This document shows, one piece after another, positions 1 through 7,681 of a stretch of DNA of 64,000 bases (position 1 is the first letter of the stretch; every line of letters starts with the position of its first letter). Source of the DNA: Stenotrophomonas tumulicola (lineage in GTDB: Bacteria > Pseudomonadota > Gammaproteobacteria > Xanthomonadales > Xanthomonadaceae); NCBI RefSeq assembly GCF_014117215.1, contig NZ_JACGXS010000001.1, forward strand, positions 620,001 to 684,000, in the 5' to 3' direction. Made by a program: the position numbers and the translations under genes. The notes under the pieces were generated by a model. It saw nothing but the letters and a program-made list of their open reading frames with translations. It did not search any database and had not been told where the DNA came from.

Positions 1-2613
1 TTCGAGGACTGGCTGGCCCAGCCGGCGCAGCTGCAGGTGCGGGCTGCCGATGGCAGCCAGCTCGTGCGCAGCGGCCTGATCAACGAAGCGGAGCTGCTGG
101 GCAGCGATGGCGGCCTGGCGCGCTACCGCGTGCGTCTGGTCGGCTGGAGCTGGTGGCTGTCGCAGGGGCGCCACAGCCGGGTGTTCCAGGACCGCAGCGT
201 AAGCGAGATCGTGGAGGCGGTGTTTGCCGGCTATGCGCCGCAGGCAAGCTGGCGCTGGAGCGAGGAGGCCGGTGACTTCCTGGCGCAGGCGCGGCCGCGG
301 GGATATTGCGTGCAGTACCGCGAGAGCGACATGGCGTTCGTGGACCGGCTGCTGGCCGAGGAAGGCATCGGCTGGCGGATGGAGGCCTGCGAGGAGGCCC
401 CGGCCGGGCACCGGATGGTGTTGTTCAGCGACAGCAGCCTGCAGGCACGCGATGCCAGCGGCAGCGTGCGCTACCACCGTGCCGACGCCACCGAGGCCAG
501 CGACAGCCTGCAACTGCTGGGGCGTCGGCGGCGGCTGGGTGCCAGCCGGCTGGCGGTGCTCAGTTCCAGCTACGCGCACATGCAGGCCACGACGGCGCAG
601 TTGCCGCTCAACGGCGGTGGTGGGCAGTCGCAGCGCGAGGTGTACGACCCGGTGGGCGAGTACGCCTTCGCCAGTGCGGCCGAGGCCGAGCGCTACGCCG
701 GGCTGATGGCGCAGGCGCAGGAAGCCGGGTTGTCGCCGTGGGAAGGCGAGGGCAGCGTGCGCAGCTTCCAGGCCGGGCACTGGTTCGCGGTAACGCAGTG
801 GCCGCATGGCGCGGCGCCGGAATTGCTGCTGACCACGTTGACCCATGCGGCGGTGAACAACCTGCCGCTGGATGCGCGCAAGGCCGCGCAGGACCTGCTG
901 GGCGAAGTGGACGCGCCGCTGCCGGTCAGCGAATCGCTGTGGGCACGTGCCGAGGCGGTGGGGTATGCGAACCGCTTCAGCGCGGTGGAGCGCACGCAGC
1001 CGTGGCGCCCGGTGCTGGCCGACGAGACCGGTGCACGCTTCAACCCGCGTCCTACCGCGCCGGGCTACCAGAGCGCGCGGGTGGTCGGGCCCGATGCGGC
1101 GTTGAGCGCGGCAGGCAGCCAGGAAGTGCATGCCGATGCGCAGGGCCGGATCCGGGTGAAGTTTCATTTCCAGGAAGGCGCCGAGGGCGCCGCCAGCCAG
1201 GACAGCACCTGGCTGCGGGTGGCCCAGCGCTACGCCGGCCCGGGCGTGGGCAGCCAGTTCCTGCCGCGGATCGGCCAGGAAGTGCTGGTCGGTTTCCTGG
1301 GCGGCGACATCGACCGTCCGGTGGTGCTGGGCGCGCTGTACAACGGCCGTGGCGAGGCGGGCGTGGCGGCCACGCCGGGCGGACGCAGCGCGACATCGGA
1401 TACCTCACTGTACGCACAGGCCGGCGATGGCAAGCCCAGCGCACAGGCCAACCTGGCCGGCGGCCACGCCCCGGCCTGGCATGCCGGCGGCGGCGGCGAG
1501 GACGGCCACCGGCATACCGGTGCGCTGTGGGGCGTGCAGTCCAAGGAGTGGGGCGGCAGCGGGCACAGCCGGCTGGTGTTCGACGACAGCGACCAGCAGT
1601 TGCGGGTGCAGCTGGCGACCACCCAGGCGCATAGCCAGCTGACGCTGGGCCACCTGCTGCACCAGGCCGACAACCACCGTGGCAGCTTCCGTGGCGAGGG
1701 CTTCGAGCTGCGCAGCGATGCGTGGGGCGCGATCCGAGGCCAGCGCGGGCTGTGGCTGAGCAGCTATGGGCACCCGGGCAGCGCACCGGCCGGGGTCGCC
1801 ACCCAGCCGGTGGCGCTGCTCAAGCAGGTGCAGGGGCTGGGCAAGACGTTTTCGCAGGCCGCCGGCACGCACGTGACCACGCGGCTGGCTGCGCATGAAG
1901 GGGTGCAGCAGGCCAATGCCTCGCGGCTGGTGGCCGACCAGGCGCCATTGCAGGCGCTGCTGACCAGCGCGTCGACGGTGGTGCCGGGCACGGACTTTGA
2001 GCAGGCGCAGGGCGCGGCTGGCGAGCGCAGTGCGGCGCCGGGCCAGGACAAGGTGCCGCACAGCGGCGATGCGCTGCTGGGCGTGGCGGCGCCGGCGGGG
2101 ATCGGGATGGTGGCCGGGCAGGGCTTGAGCTGGAGCGTGGGCGAAACGCTGACGCTGGCCAGCGGGCAGCACAGCGAAGCGGCGGTGGCCGGCAATGCAC
2201 GGCTGCACAGCGGGCAGAGCATTGGGCTGCTGGCGGCGGCGATGGAGGGCGGACAGGGCGAGGCGCACAGCCTGAGCGTGGTCAGTGGCGAGGGCGCGCT
2301 GGACATCCAGGCGCAGAACGACGCGATCCGGGTGCAGTCGCAGGGCGCGCTGAAGATGGTGAGTGCGACGGCGGCGCTGGAGATGGCGGCGGGCAAGACG
2401 ATCAAGCTGACCACGGCCGGCGGGGCCAGCATCACCATTGAAGGCGGCAACATCAGCGTGGCGTGCCCGGGCAGCATCACGGTGCATGCGAGCAAGAAGT
2501 CGTTTGTGGGACCGGTGCAGGAAGGGTATGCGTTGCCCCAATTCCCGCGCAGCAGTTGCAAGAGCTGCATACTTGATGCCATGCGCCAAGGCACGCCGGG
2601 GGTGCTGGTTTGA
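1..2613 (+). CDS. vgrG: VgrG spike protein, 5' end cut by window
   Basis: T6SS spike/tip protein that trimerises on the Hcp tube and carries effectors into target cells. The frame is open from base 1, so the true start lies left of the window; 870 residues are visible. The N-terminal part is gp27-like (YRESD around residue 105), the middle is the gp5-like OB fold (WLRVAQRYAG and FLPRIGQEVLVGFLGGDIDRP, about residues 400-435), and the C-terminal part is a DUF2345-type repeat region with the ASITIEGGNI motif. There is no extra enzymatic C-terminal domain, only a short tail with two cysteines (SCKSC). The stop codon overlaps the next start (TGATG), linking it to the DUF4123 adaptor. Family certain; exact 5' end unknown. 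Confidence 0.95.
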   Translation, partial: FEDWLAQPAQLQVRAADGSQLVRSGLINEAELLGSDGGLARYRVRLVGWSWWLSQGRHSRVFQDRSVSEIVEAVFAGYAPQASWRWSEEAGDFLAQARPRGYCVQYRESDMAFVDRLLAEEGIGWRMEACEEAPAGHRMVLFSDSSLQARDASGSVRYHRADATEASDSLQLLGRRRRLGASRLAVLSSSYAHMQATTAQLPLNGGGGQSQREVYDPVGEYAFASAAEAERYAGLMAQAQEAGLSPWEGEGSVRSFQAGHWFAVTQWPHGAAPELLLTTLTHAAVNNLPLDARKAAQDLLGEVDAPLPVSESLWARAEAVGYANRFSAVERTQPWRPVLADETGARFNPRPTAPGYQSARVVGPDAALSAAGSQEVHADAQGRIRVKFHFQEGAEGAASQDSTWLRVAQRYAGPGVGSQFLPRIGQEVLVGFLGGDIDRPVVLGALYNGRGEAGVAATPGGRSATSDTSLYAQAGDGKPSAQANLAGGHAPAWHAGGGGEDGHRHTGALWGVQSKEWGGSGHSRLVFDDSDQQLRVQLATTQAHSQLTLGHLLHQADNHRGSFRGEGFELRSDAWGAIRGQRGLWLSSYGHPGSAPAGVATQPVALLKQVQGLGKTFSQAAGTHVTTRLAAHEGVQQANASRLVADQAPLQALLTSASTVVPGTDFEQAQGAAGERSAAPGQDKVPHSGDALLGVAAPAGIGMVAGQGLSWSVGETLTLASGQHSEAAVAGNARLHSGQSIGLLAAAMEGGQGEAHSLSVVSGEGALDIQAQNDAIRVQSQGALKMVSATAALEMAAGKTIKLTTAGGASITIEGGNISVACPGSITVHASKKSFVGPVQEGYALPQFPRSSCKSCILDAMRQGTPGVLV

Positions 2614-3500
2614 TGAGGCGCTATGCTGTCATCGACAGTGCGCAACGGCCTCACTTCAATGAAAGGCTGGCCCGGCTCGGCATCCGCTATTGTTCATTGT
2701 TCGATGGGCAGGCCGAGTCGAGCCTGACGGACATAGCGCCGTTGTTGGTGGAGTATGCGAACGATGCCTCGGGTTCCGAACTCTCTGGGGAGATCGAACG
2801 GTTGGGCGTGGCCAAGCCGGCGGTCAGCCTGCTGGCAAGCCCTCTTTCGTTGCAGGATCTAGCGCTGCATTTCCGTGCCTTTCATCTGATCAAGGTGCCG
2901 GAAAAGGGAGGGCGGGAAATGCTGCTCCGTTGGTACGACACACGCATTCTTCCGGTTTGGCTGGACCTGCTGACGACGGCGCAACAGAAGGCATTCCTTG
3001 CGGGAATCCATCAGTGGCAGTACTTCGATCGCTTCGGCGACTTGCGGGAATGGGTATTTCCCACAATACCGAGCGAGGAACTGCCTTCGCTGCCGCCACT
3101 ACGGCTGGATCAGGACCAGTACGCTCGGTTCCTGGATGCCTGTGAGCCCGATGTGGCGATCGCCCAGTTGCGCCGGATCATTCCAGATGAGATGCGTCGG
3201 GTGCCTGCTCGCAATTTGTTTCCATTTGTCAGCATGCACTTGGAGGATTCAAGGGCCCATGGTGTGCAGCAACTGGACGACCACGTGCAGTACCTGCTGC
3301 TGGCCCTTTATACCTCTGGAGGGTTCCGGGGCCATCCGGCCGTCGCAGCGCGACTTGCCAAGCATTGCGACCAATGCGTCGAACCCTTTCCCGAGTGGGC
3401 AGTGGCGCTGCCAGAGGACGTCTGGCAAACCGGCAGTCCGCTGTGGGATGTCTCCTCCAGCGAAGCCATCATGCAGGACATCACGGCGTGGCAGCAATGA
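2613..3500 (+). CDS. DUF4123 domain T6SS effector adaptor
   Basis: 295-residue protein whose position directly after vgrG (TGATG overlap) and layout fit the DUF4123 family, adaptors/chaperones (Tec/Tap type) that load a specific effector onto the VgrG tip and are not secreted as toxins. The conserved pattern of an N-terminal YxLxD-like core, a central RWYD segment (about residue 107) and a C-terminal helical tail is visible. A TTG three bases upstream of the chosen ATG is a possible alternative start. It probably serves the DUF2235 lipase encoded just downstream. Its GC content is lower than that of vgrG, as in the rest of this island. Cytoplasmic; no signal peptide. Confidence 0.85.
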   Translation: MRRYAVIDSAQRPHFNERLARLGIRYCSLFDGQAESSLTDIAPLLVEYANDASGSELSGEIERLGVAKPAVSLLASPLSLQDLALHFRAFHLIKVPEKGGREMLLRWYDTRILPVWLDLLTTAQQKAFLAGIHQWQYFDRFGDLREWVFPTIPSEELPSLPPLRLDQDQYARFLDACEPDVAIAQLRRIIPDEMRRVPARNLFPFVSMHLEDSRAHGVQQLDDHVQYLLLALYTSGGFRGHPAVAARLAKHCDQCVEPFPEWAVALPEDVWQTGSPLWDVSSSEAIMQDITAWQQ

Positions 3501-3577
3501 ACAACGTATATCTGGACCATCGACAGAGTTCGTTGATGCTGTCGGATGATGAATTGAATCCGGGAGAGATCTGGTGA
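3497..3577 (+). CDS. putative 26-aa micro-ORF, translationally coupled
   Basis: A 26-codon frame starts at an ATG overlapping the stop of the DUF4123 gene (ATGA) and ends in a TGA overlapping the GTG start of the lipoprotein gene (GTGA). Such a double 4-base overlap is typical of translational coupling. The product would be small and acidic near its C-terminus (DDELNPGE), with no membrane segment and no family that I recognise. It may be a real peptide, a leader that only couples translation, or the remnant of a longer lost gene. Only the geometry supports it. Confidence 0.35.
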   Translation: MNNVYLDHRQSSLMLSDDELNPGEIW

Positions 3578-4122
3578 ATGTAACGATGCAACGTATTGAG
3601 AGGGGGCCGGCAGTGCCTGACGCACGGAGACTGCGTCGGGGGGCCCGTTGGGTCATCGCGTTGCTGGTGTTGTTGATGCCGTTACTGGCAGCTTGCCAAG
3701 GGCGAGGAGAGTCTACTGCCGTGGGCATCGTTGGTTACAACCATACTGATACAACCATCGCTCAATTTTTGATCAATGGAGAGAACGGCGACTCATTCGT
3801 GGATGCACATTCGGGAGGGGGGAGCACCTCATGTTGTGCAATGGTGCCAGACAACTGGCGGCCAGGTCTGGAGGTTGAGATTAGTTGGACTACTGATCTG
3901 AAGACTTACCAGAAGCGGATAGTTCCAATTCCAGAGTACGACGATGCGGCTGGCCATCTGGCAGTGCACTTCTTGCGTGATGGAAATATAAAGGTGTACG
4001 TAAGCAGCACGTATCTTGGTCATCCGGATTATCCATTGAAAGGTCCGGAGGCAGGCCTGAATGAAGGTGAGGATCCGGTGCGGAAAGATCTTCTTGATGC
4101 GAAAAGCAGGGGGAAGCCATGA
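3574..4122 (+). CDS. DUF3304 lipoprotein, probable immunity protein
   Basis: 182-residue lipoprotein. After a basic N-terminus there is one hydrophobic segment (about residues 27-40) ending in a lipobox LLAAC, so processing would leave Cys41 as the lipidated residue. The mature part has the DUF3304 pattern: VGYNHT, a GGGST-SCC motif near residue 88, WRPG, and a late VHFLRDG strand. Start is GTG with GGGAGAG about 8 bases upstream, overlapping the micro-ORF stop. The gene directly precedes, and by ATGA overlaps, the DUF2235 lipase gene, so a role as periplasmic immunity protein against that lipase is inferred. A broken second copy follows the lipase gene. Confidence 0.8.
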   Translation: MNVTMQRIERGPAVPDARRLRRGARWVIALLVLLMPLLAACQGRGESTAVGIVGYNHTDTTIAQFLINGENGDSFVDAHSGGGSTSCCAMVPDNWRPGLEVEISWTTDLKTYQKRIVPIPEYDDAAGHLAVHFLRDGNIKVYVSSTYLGHPDYPLKGPEAGLNEGEDPVRKDLLDAKSRGKP

Positions 4123-5951
4123 CAGCAACTACAACGGGCGCATTGCCGATGCCAGCTGATGGCATGCGGCGCCTGACGGGCCCAGAAGCGCAGCGCCGTG
4201 CCCAAGCATTGGCGTGTCTGCGCGACAAAAGCTCGGAGTGCCAAGGGCAGGTTCATGTGAACATTTACTTTGATGGCACTGGGAACAATCGCTTATGGCC
4301 GGGTACTTTCGTTTCCGGGAAGACGCGAAGTACAGAAACGCAGCTGGCACGCAATGGCCATAGCAACGTTGCACGCCTATACGACGCGCGTTTGAATGAA
4401 GAGGCTAGCGGCTTCTTCAATTATTACATCCCAGGTGTGGGCACGCCTTTCCCCGATGTTGGGGATGACAGCCAGGAAGGCGACATGCTCGGCGGTGGTG
4501 CTGCGCTATATGGTGCTGATCGCATTCATTGGGCGATCCTGCAGGTATTCAACGCAGTCAATAGACATCTCGCAGGCGTAGATCTTCTTGGTCGTGACCA
4601 GGTAAAGCTGCTGGTAACTGCGATGAGTAAGACACGTCTTTTTGAAGGTGCTCTGCGGCGAACTTTATTGACAATGGCTGCTCAGCGCTTGGAGGCGGCG
4701 GTCAAGAGTGACCCTCAGCGCAAGGTGAAATCGGTGAATATATCGGTGTTTGGCTTCTCGCGCGGTTCGGCGCAAGCACGAGCATTTGTTCACCGTCTCT
4801 ACGAAATTGCCGAGATCTGGGGTAGTGGGTGTGGTTACAACGTGGCTGGAATCCCGATGCAGCTCAGCTTTCTGGGTATCTTCGATACGGTCGCTTCGGT
4901 CGGCCTCGCAGGCATGAGTCGAGTATCTCAAGGCAAATGGGACTGGGCATCGGGCGAGATGATGAGCATCCATCCGGAAGTGAAGCAGTGCGTGCATTTC
5001 GCTGCTTTGCACGAGCAACGAATCAACTTTCCGGTGGATCTTGCCACCAGCGGCAGGGAAATGCTGTATCCGGGGATGCACTCGGATGTCGGGGGGGGCT
5101 ATTCGCCGGGTGGGCAAGGAAAGGATTACGTTGGCGGCAAGGCAGAGGGTACCGCCAAGCTGGCTCAGATTCCGCTGATCGACATGCATCATGAAGCAAT
5201 TAAGGCTGGTGTACTGTTGAAGACGATGGAGGAGATCAAGCAGAGCTCTCTCCTCGGTATGCACTTTGGCTGTCACCCGCAACTGATCCGCGACTACAAC
5301 ACGTGGTTGGCCGGGCACGGTGCTGGTGGCGGCGCGCATGCAGAACAGATCCGTGCGCATTCCCGGCAATACGTCGCATGGAAGGGAATGCGGCTGTGGA
5401 ACGGCCAGGAAAGCATGCTGCAGCAACCGTTCTACAAGCAGGCAGATGCAGAGGACCAGGTGGATTTGGCCAACGCACAGCGCGATTTCGGCAAGATGGT
5501 AAGCAATCTGGCCCAAGGGAAGAAGGACATGGCAGCGCATCGCGCCACTCTCGCGGAGATCGAGAAGCGGATGGAAGCCGGACGCCTGGCCGGACGCCCA
5601 GTGTTCGAGCCGACGCCGCGTGCATCCCAGCCAACGTATGATTACGCAAAAATCCCTGCCGAGACGAGCCAGTTGCTGGATATGGTGCTGTCGCATTCAC
5701 CAGTTCCCGAACCGAGCAAGGTGCTCTTCGACAACTATGTGCATGATTCGTTGGCGGGCTTCTACATTGGTAAATACACTGAGCTGAATATCACGGTACT
5801 CAGCACGTACGGTTATCTGCGGTACCGGGGCGTCTTCAGCGTGGCGGGAAGCCAGCGCCAGGAATGTCGTGACCCGGCTACGCTGCCGCCAGCAAATATT
5901 CCTTCCATTGGTGGGGCATTCCAGCAACTCGGGATGGCGATGGGCGGCTGA
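4119..5951 (+). CDS. DUF2235 T6SS phospholipase effector, Tle1-like
   Basis: 610-residue alpha/beta-hydrolase of the DUF2235 family, which includes Tle1 phospholipase effectors that attack membrane phospholipids of rival cells. Visible features: the early NIYFDGTGNN motif (about residue 48), the nucleophile elbow GFSRGS (about residues 211-216, Ser in GxSxG), and HSDVGGGYS (about residue 320), which supplies the usual catalytic Asp. There is no signal peptide, as expected for T6SS cargo. The start codon overlaps the DUF3304 lipoprotein stop (ATGA). The order vgrG, DUF4123, lipoprotein, DUF2235 is a typical effector/immunity module. An 8-G tract lies in the codons of the DVGGG motif. The substrate is inferred from family membership. 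Confidence 0.9.
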   Translation: MTATTTGALPMPADGMRRLTGPEAQRRAQALACLRDKSSECQGQVHVNIYFDGTGNNRLWPGTFVSGKTRSTETQLARNGHSNVARLYDARLNEEASGFFNYYIPGVGTPFPDVGDDSQEGDMLGGGAALYGADRIHWAILQVFNAVNRHLAGVDLLGRDQVKLLVTAMSKTRLFEGALRRTLLTMAAQRLEAAVKSDPQRKVKSVNISVFGFSRGSAQARAFVHRLYEIAEIWGSGCGYNVAGIPMQLSFLGIFDTVASVGLAGMSRVSQGKWDWASGEMMSIHPEVKQCVHFAALHEQRINFPVDLATSGREMLYPGMHSDVGGGYSPGGQGKDYVGGKAEGTAKLAQIPLIDMHHEAIKAGVLLKTMEEIKQSSLLGMHFGCHPQLIRDYNTWLAGHGAGGGAHAEQIRAHSRQYVAWKGMRLWNGQESMLQQPFYKQADAEDQVDLANAQRDFGKMVSNLAQGKKDMAAHRATLAEIEKRMEAGRLAGRPVFEPTPRASQPTYDYAKIPAETSQLLDMVLSHSPVPEPSKVLFDNYVHDSLAGFYIGKYTELNITVLSTYGYLRYRGVFSVAGSQRQECRDPATLPPANIPSIGGAFQQLGMAMGG

Positions 5952-6371
5952 GACCATACCGGTGATTACATTCACCAGCTGTACGTCAACGGGCAATGGG
6001 GTGGGAACTCACGCGCCTATGGCGGTGGCGGTAGCTTTGTGTGCTGTGTCACGTATCCGCGCACGTGGCGGCCGGACCTGACGGCGACCGTGAAGTGGAC
6101 GACGTCGAGTTCGAATCCGAACGCCACTGAGGAAGAAGGGAAGCCGGTCTGGCATGAGAAGGTGGTGCCTATTGATCAGTACTTGAAGCCAGGTACTCGA
6201 CTCAACGTGCATTTTCTGCCGAACGAAGACGTTCGTTTGGGCATTTGGAATGGGGCGGCAGGAGGTGCCGGCTATCCAGGGCCGCCGGCGCCAGCGGCGC
6301 CAGCGGATTGGCCACCTTGGCGGCATGACAAGAAGTGGATTCTTGTGGCGGATGCGCATGTTGGATATTGA
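5952..6371 (+). pseudogene. 5'-truncated DUF3304 gene remnant
   Basis: Immediately after the lipase stop codon, and in the same reading frame, about 139 codons encode a DUF3304 domain without start codon, signal peptide or lipobox. HTGDYIHQLYVNGQ, GGGGSFVCC, TWRPDL and LNVHFLPNEDVRLG align with GYNHTDTTIAQFLING, GGGSTSCC, NWRPGL and LAVHFLRDGNIKVY of the intact lipoprotein at 3574-4122. No in-frame ATG is present; only a GTG at 6039 could start a fragment lacking the first motif. I read this as a second immunity gene whose 5' end was lost when the upstream effector gene was joined to it. Readthrough of the TGA would give a lipase-DUF3304 fusion, but nothing shows that this happens. Confidence 0.75.
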
Positions 6372-6389
6372 TTGAAAACGGTGACCTGC

Positions 6390-6851
6390 ATGGATTCGTT
6401 GGAAAAATTCACAAAAGTAGTGCTTTCCATGATCATTGGAGGGATCCTGGCACTTACGATCCTTCTCTTGGGCTGTTTCCTGATTGACTTGATAGCTGGT
6501 CTCACGAAACCAGTTATCTATAACGACACTGCAGTTGGATCTTCTGGAGATAGCTCATTCGGGCAAGGCCACGGCATGTGGCTGATTTTCATGAGCCCTT
6601 TGGCATTGTTGTTTGGCGCAGTGGTCTTGTCCTTCCCTGTTTACCACCTGCTGTTTCGGTTGGCGATAGGACATAAGGTGCCAGAGCGCATCCAGATGGT
6701 TTGGGCCACGATAGCCTGCTGCGTCGTCGGTGCGATCGCTGGTTATTATCTCGGCTTAAGCTTCATCGGTGGCGCGGTCTGGGGTGGCAGCCTCGGGCTC
6801 CTCCTGGCCGTTCCCACCGTATGGTTGCGCAGCAGGCATCAGAAAGCCTGA
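6390..6851 (+). CDS. small multi-pass membrane protein
   Basis: 153 residues with about four hydrophobic segments: residues ~12-34, ~65-92, ~105-125 and ~128-145. No family recognised. The frame also opens at a TTG at 6372, directly after the DUF3304 remnant stop; the ATG at 6390 was chosen as the more usual codon, since no strong ribosome-binding site decides. As the last gene of the lipase island it could be a membrane-located immunity protein or a passenger. The GC content is lower than that of the core genome. Confidence 0.6.
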   Translation: MDSLEKFTKVVLSMIIGGILALTILLLGCFLIDLIAGLTKPVIYNDTAVGSSGDSSFGQGHGMWLIFMSPLALLFGAVVLSFPVYHLLFRLAIGHKVPERIQMVWATIACCVVGAIAGYYLGLSFIGGAVWGGSLGLLLAVPTVWLRSRHQKA

Positions 6852-6919
6852 CTGGCTTGGCGGGCCTCACGGCCGGATAATAAATCTTGAATCCACCCAG
6901 TCCGTGCGGCTGCTACGGC

Positions 6920-7681
6920 TTACGGCGCCTGCAGCAGCTCGCACTGCATCCATCGGACGATGGCTTTCGACTTCCCTTGGTAACTCACCTGGCACCAACC
7001 ACCACTGGCGTCCTGCACCGACACCGTATCGCCTTTGATTACATACGCCTTGCTCGCCACCCGTGAGTCGGGCTCCGGGTAAAGAAAGGCCTTGTCCTTG
7101 ACCTGCGCGGCGACCGGATTGCTGGCGCTGGCATTGAAGATCGGCGAGTCCAACGCAGCAATGACAGGCTGGCGGGTCTTGTATGGATAATGGAAGGTGA
7201 TGTTGCCGCTGGCATCGGCGACGTCGCCACCGATGTCGAAGAATTTCCGTGCTTTTTCGCTGACCACCGGATGCTTGCCTGAAACGTCCAATACCGTGAC
7301 ATCGTGCAGCTTGCCGGTGATCTCGAACGTGCTCGGGGCATCGCTGCTGTGGATGATGACCACCTGTTCCCCGGCGCTGCGCCCGTTGGCCAGGAACGCA
7401 TCGTCGACGACGCTGTCGGTACCTGAATAAGGCAGTTCGTAGACGAACGTGGCCGGTGCGCCTTGGCGGGAGGCATAAACGGAAATGGCGGCAGGGCCCG
7501 ACGGCGCCGAGCCGGGTGCTTCATCCTGTGGGCGTGCGTGGACGAAACAGAACACCGTCCCGTTGGCTTCTACCGGCTTGCTGGCTGCTTCCTGCGGCAG
7601 CGCATCGCAGGGCAGGGCGCTGGCATTGGCGCAGGCGCTGAGTGGGAGCACCAGGGCAACGGCGAGGAGAGCTCTAATCAT
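6920..7681 (-). CDS. SH3-domain lipoprotein next to peptidoglycan hydrolase effector
   Basis: 253-residue lipoprotein starting at ATG 7681, which overlaps the end of the effector gene by 8 bases (translational coupling). The N-terminal hydrophobic stretch ends in LPLSAC (lipobox, Cys about 17). The last 60 residues look like a bacterial SH3 (SH3_3) fold: KAFLYPEPD, GDTVSVQDASGGWCQV, then RWMQCEL. SH3 domains bind cell-wall peptides. A periplasmic lipoprotein that binds wall or effector would suit an immunity protein for the M23/GH19 hydrolase; this is inference from location and linkage. The longer frame beginning at 7942 is antisense-like overlap inside the effector and was not used. Confidence 0.75.
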   Translation of the reverse strand: MIRALLAVALVLPLSACANASALPCDALPQEAASKPVEANGTVFCFVHARPQDEAPGSAPSGPAAISVYASRQGAPATFVYELPYSGTDSVVDDAFLANGRSAGEQVVIIHSSDAPSTFEITGKLHDVTVLDVSGKHPVVSEKARKFFDIGGDVADASGNITFHYPYKTRQPVIAALDSPIFNASASNPVAAQVKDKAFLYPEPDSRVASKAYVIKGDTVSVQDASGGWCQVSYQGKSKAIVRWMQCELLQAP

